DNA from: Thermithiobacillus plumbiphilus
Lineage (GTDB): Bacteria; Pseudomonadota; Gammaproteobacteria; Acidithiobacillales; Thermithiobacillaceae
Assembly (NCBI RefSeq): GCF_038070005.1
Contig: NZ_JBBPCO010000013.1
Coordinates: 24,952 to 88,951, forward strand
Length of the DNA: 64,000 nucleotides
Direction: 5' to 3'
Part shown: positions 51,013 through 60,753 of the stretch, piece by piece
Layout of the letters: each line of letters begins with the position of its first letter
Position numbering within the stretch: the stretch's first letter is position 1
Notes under the pieces: generated by a model
What the model was told of the DNA's origin: nothing
The model's database searches: none
What the model saw: only the letters and a program-made list of their open reading frames with translations
Position numbers and translations under genes: made by a program

Positions 51013-52083
51013 TCACGCGTCGCTTTCCGGCAGCGCTAAGCCTTCGGCCTGCAGCAGTTCGCGCAGGAGACTGGTGGCATAGCTGCCCGCGGGCAGCTGA
51101 AACGCCAGCCAGATTCCAGCCGGGCTCGTTTCCATGCGCAGATCAGAGGCCAGTGCCCGCAAGGGTCGGCGCGCCGCGTCCAGCCCCTGTTTGCTGAGTT
51201 GCGCGGCCCACTCCAGGCCATCACGGGCGAAGGGCTCGGGGCCCTGCCAGGCTGCCAGGGCTTCGGTTTCGATGCTGGTAGCCAGACCCACTGCTTGCAG
51301 GCCTCCCCGGCCGCACAGCGGGCCGCTCGGGTGGACATCCAGATCAGCAGCGCGCCGATTCAGCTCCGGCAGCTCTTCAGGGGTGGCCAGGAACATGCTC
51401 CGGCTGCCTTCGAGCATGACCAGCTCGCCGGGCAGGATCTGGTCCCAGTTGCCTGCGCGAATCCGGGCTTCCAGCACGGCATTGAACAGCACACTGCGGG
51501 CGGCGGAGAGATAGATCCCGCGCAGATGCCGGTCGCGGGGGCGAAAGCTGCCAGCCAATAATGCTGCCGCCTTTTCGACATTACCCTGACCAAAGCCGAA
51601 GCGCTGCTCACCGAAGAAGTTTGGGAAACCACCAGTGCCGATACGCGCCAGGCGCTCGGCAAGCATCGCAGGATCACCGCGCAATTCGCGCAAATGCAAT
51701 CGAAAGCAGTTGCCGGACAGAATGCCGCGCTTTATCTTGCGCCGGTGGCGGGTGATCTCCAGCAGCTCGATCTCAGGACCCGCCAGCACCTGCCAGTCTG
51801 GCTCTTCTTTGCCGGCGAGATCCACTGTGAAATACTGGGTGGTGACTGCCTGGCGATCCTTGAGCCCGGCGAATCCGACCTGCGATAGCGGCACACCCGC
51901 CAGACGCGCCAGACGGCGGGCAGCCTCCTCGGTATTGATGCCGGTTTTCCGCAGCCGAATCCAGGCATGCTGCCCTTCCCCATCGGGCCCAAAGGGCAGT
52001 ATCTCCTCGACCTGAAAATCCGCGGGCTCCTGGCGGATCAGGGCCGACAGGGCGGGTCCGGGATAGGCATAGGGCATGTTCAT
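51013..52083 (-). CDS. truD: tRNA pseudouridine(13) synthase TruD
   Basis: 356 residues. Evidence: [20 protein letters not shown] near the N-terminus, then [17 protein letters not shown] (catalytic Asp region) and [20 protein letters not shown]. It modifies U13 of tRNA-Glu. The start codon overlaps the ispF stop by four bases (ATGA), indicating coupled translation. Confidence 0.95.
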   Translation of the reverse strand: MNMPYAYPGPALSALIRQEPADFQVEEILPFGPDGEGQHAWIRLRKTGINTEEAARRLARLAGVPLSQVGFAGLKDRQAVTTQYFTVDLAGKEEPDWQVLAGPEIELLEITRHRRKIKRGILSGNCFRLHLRELRGDPAMLAERLARIGTGGFPNFFGEQRFGFGQGNVEKAAALLAGSFRPRDRHLRGIYLSAARSVLFNAVLEARIRAGNWDQILPGELVMLEGSRSMFLATPEELPELNRRAADLDVHPSGPLCGRGGLQAVGLATSIETEALAAWQGPEPFARDGLEWAAQLSKQGLDAARRPLRALASDLRMETSPAGIWLAFQLPAGSYATSLLRELLQAEGLALPESDA

Positions 52084-52553
52084 TGCGGCAGCAGCAACAC
52101 GATGGCCTGGGCGGCGATGCCTTCGCCCCGTCCGGTAAAACCCAGATGCTCGGTGGTGGTGGCCTTGATATTGAGCTTCTGCGCCTCCACTGCCAGGTCC
52201 CCGGCCAGATGCGCGAGCATCTGCGGGATGTGTGGTGCCAGGCGCGGCCGCTGACAGATCAGCGTGGCATCCAGGTTGGCGAGCTGCCAGCCCCCTGCCC
52301 GTACCTTCTGCCAGACATCGCGCAGCAGGATGCGCGAGTCGATGCCCTTGAAGGCCGCGTCGGTATCCGGAAAATGCCGGCCGATGTCGCCTAGACCGGC
52401 GGCACCCAGCAGGGCATCGCAGACGGCATGAAGCAGCACGTCGGCATCCGAGTGACCGGCCAGCCCCTGTTCAAAGGGGATCCGGACGCCGCCCAGGATC
52501 AGCGGCCTGTCATTCACCAGTGCATGCACATCAAATCCCTGTCCGATTCGCAT
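52080..52553 (-). CDS. ispF: 2-C-methyl-D-erythritol 2,4-cyclodiphosphate synthase
   Basis: 157 residues. Evidence: [12 protein letters not shown] (zinc ligands Asp and His), [36 protein letters not shown], and [17 protein letters not shown] near the end. It is the MEP-pathway step after IspE. It abuts ispD directly. Confidence 0.97.
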   Translation of the reverse strand: MRIGQGFDVHALVNDRPLILGGVRIPFEQGLAGHSDADVLLHAVCDALLGAAGLGDIGRHFPDTDAAFKGIDSRILLRDVWQKVRAGGWQLANLDATLICQRPRLAPHIPQMLAHLAGDLAVEAQKLNIKATTTEHLGFTGRGEGIAAQAIVLLLPQ

Positions 52554-53288
52554 CTAATTCTCCCCGGCGAGAATGCCGACCAGAATAATGGCCGCCATGT
52601 CCATGTCCTCTGACAAAGTGATCTTGAGATTGTCCGTGTGCCCCTGCACCATGCGCGGGTGGCCACCGGCCCTCTCGATGGCACTGGCCTCGTCGGTGAT
52701 CTCGACACCCTGGCGCAGCGCCGCGCTCAGGGCGGCACGCAGACTACCCAGCCGGAAGGCCTGAGGCGTGAAGGCGCGCCAGAGCTGCTGGCGTGGCACA
52801 GTCTCCTGGATCACGCAATTATCCACGCGCTTGAGCGTGTCCGCCACCGGCGCGCCGAGAATGGCGCCCTCGGCGCCGGCATCGAGCGCCTGCAGCAGGG
52901 CATCGATATCCGCCTGGCGCAGGCAGGGCCGGGCGGCATCGTGCACCAGTACCCAATCCCTGGGGTCGGCATGGGCGTCCAGGGCCTCCAGGCCGCGCAG
53001 CACGGATTGTGCGCGGCTTTCACCACCGACGCAGACCGGCAGCAGCTTGTCCCGGGTGAGGGGCGCCACGTGCTGGGCAACGGCATTCCATTGCGCCTTG
53101 TCTGCTGCAGTGGCGACCTGAATGCCGCGCAGGCGCGGATGCAGCCCCAGCCGGTCCAGGGTATGGGCCAGCACCGGTTTGTCCTGCAGCATCAGAAACT
53201 GCTTCGGGATAGCCGTACCCATGCGCGAGCCGCTGCCCGCAGCCGGTATCACGGCCCAGACCGGTCGACTGATTTCGGAATCCGACAT
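52554..53288 (-). CDS. ispD: 2-C-methyl-D-erythritol 4-phosphate cytidylyltransferase
   Basis: 244 residues. Evidence: AVIPAAGSGSRMGTAIPKQF (nucleotide loop), VHDAARPCLRQADIDALLQA, and TDEASAIERAGGHPRMVQGH. It is the MEP-pathway step before IspE. Together with ispF and truD this is a compact operon. It diverges from mfd. Confidence 0.97.
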   Translation of the reverse strand: MSDSEISRPVWAVIPAAGSGSRMGTAIPKQFLMLQDKPVLAHTLDRLGLHPRLRGIQVATAADKAQWNAVAQHVAPLTRDKLLPVCVGGESRAQSVLRGLEALDAHADPRDWVLVHDAARPCLRQADIDALLQALDAGAEGAILGAPVADTLKRVDNCVIQETVPRQQLWRAFTPQAFRLGSLRAALSAALRQGVEITDEASAIERAGGHPRMVQGHTDNLKITLSEDMDMAAIILVGILAGEN

Positions 53289-53396
53289 GCTGGCCTTCTC
53301 TCAAGCTCAGAATTGCAAGCATCATCCGGAATTCGGCCGGCGTAGTCAAAGCCCCTGTCACGGGATAGAATTGCCCCCTTCCACGAGGTCTGATAT

Positions 53397-56300
53397 ATGA
53401 ATGATACGTCTAGCGCCCTGCAGCTTCCCCCAGCTCCTGCAGCAGGGCAGCGGGTCCTGCTGGGTGGCATGCACGGCAGTGCTGCGGCGCTCGTCATCGC
53501 GCAGGTTGCCCTGGCCTGGCAACGCCCCTTGCTGGTGATCGCCCGCTCGGCGATCGAGCTGCGGCAACTCGAAACGGAGCTGCGTTTCTTTGGCGCCGGT
53601 TCGGAAGATCTCCCCATTCTCGCCTTTCCGGATCGGGAAATCCTGCCCTATGATCTCTTTTCGCCGCCCGCGGATCTGACCGCGCAGCGGCTCGCGGCGC
53701 TTTACGCCATGCCCGGTATGCAGCGCGGCATCATCCTGACCGTGCTGTCCGCCGCCGCCCAGGTCCTGCCACCGCGCAGCTTTCTTGATCAGCGCGCCTT
53801 CGTATTGGCCAAGGGCGACGTGCTCAAGCCCGAGGCCTTCCGCCTGCGGCTGGTGAATGCCGGTTACCGCCAGGTCAGTCAGGTCAGCGAGGCCGGTGAA
53901 ATCGCCTGGCGCGGTGGCATCCTCGACATCTTCCCGCCGGGCAGCTCCGCGCCCTATCGGGTGGATCTCTTTGATGACGAGGTCGACAGCATCCGCCGCT
54001 TCGACCCCGAGACGCAGATTTCCAGCGGCAGCGTGGAAAGGGTGGAACTGCTGCCAGCCCGCGAGGTCCCGCACGACGAGGCCGGCATCCAGCAGTTTCG
54101 CGGCGCCTTTCGCGCTGCTTTTGCCGGCGACCCGCAACGTTGCACCATCTACCGCGATGTCAGCAACGGCATCATCCCGGCCGGCATTGAGTCCTATCTG
54201 CCGCTGTTTTTCGAGGAAACCGCCACCCTGTTCGATTACCTGCCCGATAACAGCAGCGTCGTGCTGCACGATGACTGGCATCAGCATTATGAAGGCCTCT
54301 GGGCGGAATGGCAGCGGCGCTTCGAGGATCGTCAACACGATAAGCTCCGGCCGGTGCTCGCGCCAGGCAGTCTCACCTTGCCGATGAAGCGTTTCTTTGA
54401 CTGCGTCGAGAAACGCTCCCGGCTGGCGCTGGCGGAGCAGCAGGAATCACTGCTTGGCGAGCCTGATCGCAGATTGCCGTTTGCCTCACCGCCAGAACTC
54501 GGCGTCACGCATGGCCAGGACCCCCTGGGGCATTTGATTGCCTGGCTGGACAGCCTGCCGGAAACCGCGCGGGTACTGATCGCCGCCGAGTCCCGCGGCC
54601 GCCGCGAGGCGTTGCAGGAGAGCCTGCGGGTACGGCTGCATGCCGCACGTCCGGCCGAGAACTGGCAGGACTTCGTGCACAGCGAGGCGCGCCTGGCCCT
54701 GACCACGGCTCCCCTGGAGCGCGGCCTGCTGCAGCTCGATCCAGGGCACGGCAAGGCTGAGCTCGCCATCGTTTCCGAAGCCCAGCTGTTTGGCAACCGG
54801 GTATTTGCCCAGCGACGCCAGCGCAGCCAGCAGAAACGCAATCTCGATACCGTCATTCGCGATCTCGGCGAGCTGAGCGTCGACGACCCCGTGGTGCATG
54901 AGGATTATGGCATCGGACGCTTCAAAGGGCTGGCCATGCCCTTTGCCGATCGGGGAGACGCCAACGAATACGTCATGCTCCAGTATGCCGAACAGGATAT
55001 ATTATATCTGCCAATCGCCGCTCTGGACCGCCTGAGCCGCTATATCGGCAATGCCAGCGAAACACCGCCGCTATCCAAGCTGGGCAACGACAACTGGTCC
55101 AAAGCCAAGGCCCGCGCCCGCGCCAAGGCCATCGATGCCGCGGCGGAGCTTCTGGACATCCATGCCCGCCGGGCCGCGCGCCAGGGACAGGTGTTTCCGG
55201 GCGCGGATGACGCCTACTGGGACTTCGTGTCCGGCTTCCCCTTCGAGGAAACCCCCGACCAGCAGGCAGCCATCGATGCCGTGATCAGCGACATGGTTTC
55301 GCCCAACCCCATGGATCGCCTTATCGTCGGTGATGTGGGCTTTGGCAAGACCGAGGTCGCCCTGCGCGCCGCCTTCATCGCGGTCAATGGCGGCGCCCAG
55401 GTAGCCCTGCTCGTGCCGACCACCCTGCTGGCCCAGCAGCACTTTGAGAATTTCCGCGACCGATTCGCCGACAGCGGCGTGCGGGTTGAGCTTCTGTCCC
55501 GCTTTCGCTCAGCCAAGGAACAAAAAGCCGTGCTGGAGGACCTTGCGCGGGGCACCGTGGACATCGTCATCGGCACCCACCGTCTGCTGCAAAAGGATGT
55601 GAAATTCAAGCAGCTCGGGTTGCTCATCCTGGATGAGGAACATCGTTTTGGCGTGCGCCAGAAGGAACGCGTCAAGGAACTGCGCGCCGAGGTGGACATC
55701 CTGACCCTTACCGCCACGCCCATCCCCCGCACCCTGAGCATGTCGCTGGCCGGCTTGCGCGATCTCTCCATCATCAGCACGCCCCCGGAGCGGCGCCTGC
55801 CGGTCAAGACTGCAGTCACCGTCTGGGACGACACCTTGGTCCGCGAAGCCGTGTTGCGCGAAATTCATCGTGGCGGACAGGTCTATTTTCTGCACAACGA
55901 GGTCCAGAGTATCGAACGCATGGCCAAGACGCTCGGCATCTTGGTCCCCGAGGCCAGCGTCCGCATCGCGCATGGTCAGATGAGCGAGAACGAACTCGAA
56001 AGCGTCATGCTTGATTTTTATCACCAGCGCTTCAACGTGCTCATGAGCACCACCATCATCGAGTCTGGCATCGACAACCCCCACGCCAACACGATCCTGA
56101 TCAACCGTGCCGACAAACTGGGCTTGGCGCAACTGCATCAGTTGCGTGGGCGCGTCGGCCGTTCGCACCAGCGTGCCTACGCCTATCTCATCACGCCCGA
56201 GCCTGCCGCCATCAGCGCGGATGCCAAAAAGCGCCTTGAAGCCATTCAGTCCCTGGAAGAACTCGGTATCGGCTTTGCACTCGCCAGCCAGGACCTGGAG

Positions 56301-56885
56301 ATCCGCGGTGCGGGCGAGATCCTGGGCGAGGAGCAGAGCGGACGCATTGATGAGGTGGGTTTTGCGCTATATTCAGAACTGCTGAACGAGGCCGTGGAGG
56401 CCATTCGCGCCGGGCGTGACCCGCATACCCTATCCGATAGCAAGGGCAGCGGCCCCGAGGTCAACCTCAATATCCCGGCCCTAATCCCGGCGGACTACCT
56501 GCCGGACATCAACCTGCGCCTGCAGATGTACAAGCGTATCGCCCAGGCCCGCGATATGGATACCTTGCACGAGCTGCGGGTGGAGATGATCGATCGCTTT
56601 GGTCTCCTGCCCGAGCCGGTCAAATCGCTTTTCTGTCAGGCAGAGATCAAGCTCGAATGCATGGCTCTGGGCGTCCAGAAGCTCGATGCCGGTCCCGCGG
56701 GCGGGCGCATTCAGTTCCTGCCGCAACCAAAGGTCAAACCCGAAACCGTCATCCGGCTCATCCAGAGCAAATCCAGCGTTTTCCGGCTGGAAGGCCAGGA
56801 CAAGCTGCGCATCACCCAGGCCCTGCCCGATGGTCTGGCGCGCTGCGAAGCCATCCAGCGCCATCTCGACCAACTGAAGGATTGA
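53397..56885 (+). CDS. mfd: Transcription-repair coupling factor Mfd
   Basis: A 1,162-residue SF2 translocase. Order: UvrB-homology N-terminal part (VLLGGMHGSAAALVIAQVAL, GGILDIFPPGS), RNA-polymerase interaction domain (VDDPVVHEDYGIGRFKGL), helicase motor (GDVGFGKTEVALRAAFIAV; LILDEEHRFGVRQKERVKEL; TATPIPRTLSMSLAGLRDLS; GRVGRSHQRAYAYLI), and C-terminal TRCF domain. It removes stalled polymerase and recruits UvrA. Length is normal. It begins with GAGG before the ATG. Confidence 0.98.
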   Translation: MNDTSSALQLPPAPAAGQRVLLGGMHGSAAALVIAQVALAWQRPLLVIARSAIELRQLETELRFFGAGSEDLPILAFPDREILPYDLFSPPADLTAQRLAALYAMPGMQRGIILTVLSAAAQVLPPRSFLDQRAFVLAKGDVLKPEAFRLRLVNAGYRQVSQVSEAGEIAWRGGILDIFPPGSSAPYRVDLFDDEVDSIRRFDPETQISSGSVERVELLPAREVPHDEAGIQQFRGAFRAAFAGDPQRCTIYRDVSNGIIPAGIESYLPLFFEETATLFDYLPDNSSVVLHDDWHQHYEGLWAEWQRRFEDRQHDKLRPVLAPGSLTLPMKRFFDCVEKRSRLALAEQQESLLGEPDRRLPFASPPELGVTHGQDPLGHLIAWLDSLPETARVLIAAESRGRREALQESLRVRLHAARPAENWQDFVHSEARLALTTAPLERGLLQLDPGHGKAELAIVSEAQLFGNRVFAQRRQRSQQKRNLDTVIRDLGELSVDDPVVHEDYGIGRFKGLAMPFADRGDANEYVMLQYAEQDILYLPIAALDRLSRYIGNASETPPLSKLGNDNWSKAKARARAKAIDAAAELLDIHARRAARQGQVFPGADDAYWDFVSGFPFEETPDQQAAIDAVISDMVSPNPMDRLIVGDVGFGKTEVALRAAFIAVNGGAQVALLVPTTLLAQQHFENFRDRFADSGVRVELLSRFRSAKEQKAVLEDLARGTVDIVIGTHRLLQKDVKFKQLGLLILDEEHRFGVRQKERVKELRAEVDILTLTATPIPRTLSMSLAGLRDLSIISTPPERRLPVKTAVTVWDDTLVREAVLREIHRGGQVYFLHNEVQSIERMAKTLGILVPEASVRIAHGQMSENELESVMLDFYHQRFNVLMSTTIIESGIDNPHANTILINRADKLGLAQLHQLRGRVGRSHQRAYAYLITPEPAAISADAKKRLEAIQSLEELGIGFALASQDLEIRGAGEILGEEQSGRIDEVGFALYSELLNEAVEAIRAGRDPHTLSDSKGSGPEVNLNIPALIPADYLPDINLRLQMYKRIAQARDMDTLHELRVEMIDRFGLLPEPVKSLFCQAEIKLECMALGVQKLDAGPAGGRIQFLPQPKVKPETVIRLIQSKSSVFRLEGQDKLRITQALPDGLARCEAIQRHLDQLKD

Positions 56886-56887
56886 GC

Positions 56888-58018
56888 ATGCCGCGCATTC
56901 TGATCAATCAACTCGTCCCCGCTCCCCAAGCCGCCAGACTGAATGACGCGCCAGCCGGCCTGAGCCTGCATCCGCTCGGTGAGACCGCCATCGGCGGTGA
57001 TTTCCTGCGAGTTCTGGAGCTGCGCTTTGATGCCGACCTACGCGCAGTAGCGGCAGAATGGCTGGCGGATGCCGCAGGTGCGCATGCCAGCGAGGATCTG
57101 GTCCTGCACACCCTTGCGGTGCATGAAGCCACACCCATGGCGAGACTTGTCTTGCAGGGACATCCCGCCGACGCCCTGCGCCCGGCACTGGATACCCTGC
57201 ATCTGGCGGGCCTAGCCGCCTGCACGGCGGGACAGTCTGGACAGGACCTGCTGGAAATTCCGCTGGCCGGCGGCGATCCGGACTGGCGCCTGCTGAACCA
57301 CCAGCTACTGGAAGCCATGGTGGGAGTTGCCGCTGACGTGGCCCTCTGCCCCGCCCACTGGCAGGCCAGCCATTTCGGGCTTTTTCTGAGCGACATGGAT
57401 TCTACGCTCATCAGCATCGAATGCATTGACGAGCTTGCCGACATGGCCGGCCTGAAACCGCAAGTATCTGCCATCACCGAACGGGCCATGCAGGGTGAAC
57501 TGGATTTCGCCGCCAGCCTCAAGGCCCGGGTGGCACTGCTGAAGGATCTGCCCGCCAGTATGCTGGAAAGGGTCTACACAGAAAGGCTGCAACTCAATCC
57601 GGGCGCGGAAGCGCTGATTCAGGGGCTCAAGGCACAGGGCTGCCGCCTGGGCGTGGTGTCTGGCGGTTTCACTTTTTTCACCGAACGGCTCAAGGAGTAC
57701 TTAGGCCTTGATTACGCCTTTGCCAATGAACTGGAAATTCAGGACGGACGCCTGACAGGCAAGGTACTCGGGGAGATTGTGGATGCACAGGCCAAAGCCC
57801 GCATCCTGGCGCAACTCGCGACCGAACTGGGCCTGCCGCTCTCACGCTGCATCGCGGTCGGCGACGGCGCGAACGACCTGCCCATGCTGAAGCTGGCAGG
57901 GCTTGGTGTTGCCTATCATGCCAAACCGGTGGTACAGGCCCAGGCCAACTATAACATCCGCCACGGCGGGCTGGACCGGATATTGCCCCTGACTCGCACC
58001 TCTATGGCAGCTTACTAG
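56888..58018 (+). CDS. serB: Phosphoserine phosphatase
   Basis: 376 residues from the ATG at 56888, two bases after the mfd stop. The C-terminal HAD domain (about 165-370) has FLSDMDSTLISIECIDELAD (catalytic Asp pair), GVVSGGFTFFTERL and GDGANDLPMLKLAGLGVAYH. The N-terminal part (about 1-150) is ACT-like. It releases serine from phosphoserine. A longer frame from 56657 is internal to mfd and is rejected. Confidence 0.94.
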   Translation: MPRILINQLVPAPQAARLNDAPAGLSLHPLGETAIGGDFLRVLELRFDADLRAVAAEWLADAAGAHASEDLVLHTLAVHEATPMARLVLQGHPADALRPALDTLHLAGLAACTAGQSGQDLLEIPLAGGDPDWRLLNHQLLEAMVGVAADVALCPAHWQASHFGLFLSDMDSTLISIECIDELADMAGLKPQVSAITERAMQGELDFAASLKARVALLKDLPASMLERVYTERLQLNPGAEALIQGLKAQGCRLGVVSGGFTFFTERLKEYLGLDYAFANELEIQDGRLTGKVLGEIVDAQAKARILAQLATELGLPLSRCIAVGDGANDLPMLKLAGLGVAYHAKPVVQAQANYNIRHGGLDRILPLTRTSMAAY

Positions 58019-58144
58019 AGGTAGCATTAAACAGAAAGGTGATCGCTGCAAGAGGGACTGCGGCAGGACTAAAAGCGAACATGGGCCATGGGTGTTTCCT
58101 TGTTTTCGGGGACTTTCCACTCAGGAACATGAGCAGATGGAACT

Positions 58145-59323
58145 CTACTTTGAGGGGCTGCCGTTGGATTCATGCCATGAAGCAAGACATGGTGATACAA
58201 ACAATCTGCCGTGATAGGCGCCGACCACTGTCTTGGCTGCAATGATGGTCCACATCACGACCAGCATCATAACAAGCGCCATACCCATAATGTCGAAGAA
58301 GATCAAGTGTAGTATCGAGCCCAATTTCAAGGTGGCGACGGCATAAACACCCAGCGGAAATGTAAATCCCCACCAGCCAAGATTGAATGGTATTCCAGAT
58401 CTGAAATAGCGTATCGTAATCAACAGTGTCAACATCATCCACCACAAACCAAATCCCCAGAACAGAAGTCCGCTGATCAGGCCAAAGCCAGCCGCAATAT
58501 TGCCAAAATTAATCATGCCATGCGCTGCAAAGATCGCCGGAGAATCGCCCCCCATCACCAACATGCCCAAGGCGCCGGTGCCGATCGGCCCCAGTGATAG
58601 CCAGGTCGAAGCGGCCATGCTTTCATGCGGCAGCTTATGAAGCGCCATACGCAGCATGAGAATCACCAGCGTGCTCAGGGCAACTGGTACCGAATAGGCC
58701 CATAGCACATAGCTGGTAATAAGCGTGATGAATTGCGCGCTGATGTCGGTCAGGTAAGGCGCCAGCAACCCGCCACTGACGGCCGCAACTTCCGCGGCGA
58801 CCACAGGCAAAAGCCATACGGCCGTCATCTGGTCGATACTATGTTCCTGAAAGGTAAACATCATGAAAGGAATTAAAACGCCAGAGGCCAGGGCCATTGC
58901 CACATCGAGCCACCAAAGCATTTCCACCATCGGTATGATGGAAGCGCCCCAGCGTGGTAGTCCAAACAACAAAAATCCATTAATGATGGTTGCCAGCCCC
59001 ATAGGTATGGTGCCAAAGAACATCGAAACCGTGGAATGGCTGAAAATCTGCTTGGCTTCTTCGAAAAAAAGCAGCCAGCGGCTCGCGTACATCATGCTGA
59101 ACAATACGAACAGGCCGATGTTCAAGAACCATAACGCCTCTCCAAGATGTTTCAGCCAAGGGACGGTCAAGGGCAATTGCCCCAAGGCCAGCGCCAGAAT
59201 GCCAGTACCCATAGTCATGGCAAACCAGTTAGGTGTGAACTGTCTGATGGCTTCGATCGGGCTCGATAAAGCCTTCAAAGGATATTTTCCGCTCATGATT
59301 GCTACGAGCCTATTTTCGATCAT
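58145..59323 (-). CDS. TDT-family (SLAC1/TehA/Ssu1-like) membrane transporter
   Basis: About 392 residues with roughly ten membrane segments. The conserved start is FTPNWFAMTMGTGILALALG. Other marks are GTIPMGLATIINGFLLFGLP and GPIGTGALGMLVMGGDSPAI. TDT members export or import anions; some, such as yeast Ssu1, export sulfite. Next to sulfite dehydrogenase genes, sulfite export is a reasonable guess. I start it at the ATG at 59323, which follows AGGAAA; upstream in-frame TTG at 59353 is weaker. Lower GC than the chromosomal block. Confidence 0.78.
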   Translation of the reverse strand: MIENRLVAIMSGKYPLKALSSPIEAIRQFTPNWFAMTMGTGILALALGQLPLTVPWLKHLGEALWFLNIGLFVLFSMMYASRWLLFFEEAKQIFSHSTVSMFFGTIPMGLATIINGFLLFGLPRWGASIIPMVEMLWWLDVAMALASGVLIPFMMFTFQEHSIDQMTAVWLLPVVAAEVAAVSGGLLAPYLTDISAQFITLITSYVLWAYSVPVALSTLVILMLRMALHKLPHESMAASTWLSLGPIGTGALGMLVMGGDSPAIFAAHGMINFGNIAAGFGLISGLLFWGFGLWWMMLTLLITIRYFRSGIPFNLGWWGFTFPLGVYAVATLKLGSILHLIFFDIMGMALVMMLVVMWTIIAAKTVVGAYHGRLFVSPCLASWHESNGSPSK

Positions 59324-59460
59324 GCCGCATTTCCTATGGAACTGTTGGTGCAACTGATACCCAATATAGGCAATGCGATTTGCCGCAAATCAAGCACAAA
59401 ACGATTTACGGAAAAACCTCAGTGCTATTTCAAGTTAAGCGATTTCATGGACATTATCAA

Positions 59461-59817
59461 TTACTTGGGCACAGGGACAGGCTTTTGACTCAGAATCCAC
59501 TTTACCATGATAGTGGCCTGCTCTACTGAAATCTGCGGGTGAGGTGGCATAGGCACGCCACCAGTCAGCGCATTCCAATTACCCGCCCCACCAGCTTGAA
59601 TCTTCTTTGTCAATTTCGGAACGGCGGACTTGTCGCCTTTATAACGATAAGCAATCCATGAAAATGCTGGACCAACTAATTTTTTATCTACAGAATGGCA
59701 GGCCATGCAACCAGCACCCTGCATGAGCTCAGGTGCCCCATCCGCCTGTGCATCGCTCACCGTGAAGACAAGACACGCAAAAGCTGCACCGAAGATCCGA
59801 GAACGCTTTCGAAACAT
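59461..59817 (-). CDS. Small periplasmic class I cytochrome c
   Basis: 118 residues. A signal peptide (FGAAFACLVFTVSDAQA) is followed by one heme site (GCMACHSV, Cys-x-x-Cys-His at about 37-41) and a Met ligand loop (GGVPMPPHP). The layout is of c8/c551-type electron carriers. It could take electrons from SorB and pass them to a terminal oxidase. AAAGGAG precedes the ATG. The gene stands alone between the TDT transporter and an OsmC-like gene. Confidence 0.88.
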   Translation of the reverse strand: MFRKRSRIFGAAFACLVFTVSDAQADGAPELMQGAGCMACHSVDKKLVGPAFSWIAYRYKGDKSAVPKLTKKIQAGGAGNWNALTGGVPMPPHPQISVEQATIMVKWILSQKPVPVPK

Positions 59818-59864
59818 TTCTTTCTCCTTTCAGATATGAAAACTTCCACCTTCACTTTACCCCT

Positions 59865-59875
59865 TGATCTCTTTT
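59865..59875. repeat. Copy of the half-site found in the nearby palindrome
   Basis: CTTGATCTCTT occurs here and again at 59975-59985, where it forms the right half of an 18-base palindrome. The two are 110 bases apart in the leader region of the cytochrome c gene. Possibly a second, weaker regulator site. Confidence 0.35.
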
Positions 59876-59965
59876 ATTCCATCTTTCTCCCAAAGCATTT
59901 TTTGCTCTGCCTGGCTCTCGTAGAAATTCTGCATTAACACCAACAAAGAGGAAACTCACTACCAG

Positions 59966-59983
59966 GAGATCAAGCTTGATCTC
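59966..59983. promoter_or_regulatory. 18-base perfect palindrome upstream of the cytochrome c gene
   Basis: GAGATCAAGCTTGATCTC is its own reverse complement, with partial symmetry extending further. It lies 149 bases upstream of the cytochrome c ATG and 59 bases after the OsmC-like gene's stop. It resembles a dimeric repressor operator. No known regulator is assigned. Confidence 0.45.
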
Positions 59984-60041
59984 TTGACTTTATGGTGAAC
60001 AACAACCTGAATGGCAAAAAACCGTGCCACTCAGTCCGGCA

Positions 60042-60431
60042 TCAATATTTTACCGAACCATAGCCATCATTCTCTATACAGCCTACATTTATGGCTATTT
60101 CAACCGGTACATTTCCATGCAGCACCTTATGAATCGGGCACTGGGTTAAAATCCTTCTCAGGATTACCACGTCCGAGCTGGATATCAACTCAGACAGCTC
60201 AAGCTCTACGAGAAAATATTTAATTTTCGCAGTCGTATAATCCACCTGCCAGTATATAGCAGCATAAATTTGGCACACCATTTCCCGACGATCTAAAAAC
60301 CGCCTTGCAAAAAGCAAAAGACAAGAGCCCAAAGCTATGGCCAGATGCTCGACCGGACTTAATACACTGCTCATGGAACTTTCATCCGATTTTTTACAAA
60401 TACGCTTATATCCTCCGATTTCCTCAGCCAC
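60042..60431 (-). pseudogene. OsmC/Ohr-family peroxidase-like gene with a disrupted N-terminus
   Basis: The C-terminal 130 codons clearly match OsmC/Ohr: SPVEHLAIALGSCLLLFARR (first redox Cys region) and RRILTQCPIHKVLHGNVPVE (second Cys region). The usual first strand is also visible upstream of the GTG at 60431 (FFATEWNGCIN...), but no start codon exists between it and an in-frame TAA at 60468-60470. A neighbouring frame starts at an ATG (60484), so a single-base shift near 60460-60470 would restore a full gene. I therefore call it a probable frameshift or decaying gene. A short protein from the GTG is the alternative. Confidence 0.55.
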
Positions 60432-60753
60432 ATTGATACAACCATTCCATTCAGTAGCAAAGAAACTTTACCCAAAGAGTCCATGGCTTAAATTTTATCC
60501 CAAAAATAGGAAGCAAAAGGCGTAATCATTTTTGATTGACCCTCGAACCTTAGCCAAACATGCAATTATGGCACCATATACGCCTTCAGGTAGTATTATA
60601 TTTGCGCCACAAGCATCACTCCGAAAATATTAGACTTTTGCAATTCAACTACGTGCCCGCCATCCGTAGCCATATCCAACAAGGATGTTGAAATTACAAC
60701 TGCATATCAACGATGCGCCGCCAACTCTTAGACCAATGTCACGACGAGTCATA
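60432..60753. other. AT-rich gap between sorB and the OsmC-like gene
   Basis: 322 bases with no complete gene. Two adjacent minus-strand frames have short open stretches that read like protein (for example DMATDGGHVVELQKSNIF, then a shift to DACGANIILPEGVYGAII). I do not recognise the family and cannot exclude chance. It may be the remnant of a lost gene. Confidence 0.3.

Noticed and set aside
58145..59323. Tellurite-resistance protein TehA as a specific name
   Set aside because: Family name only; the neighbouring sulfite genes make tellurite unlikely.
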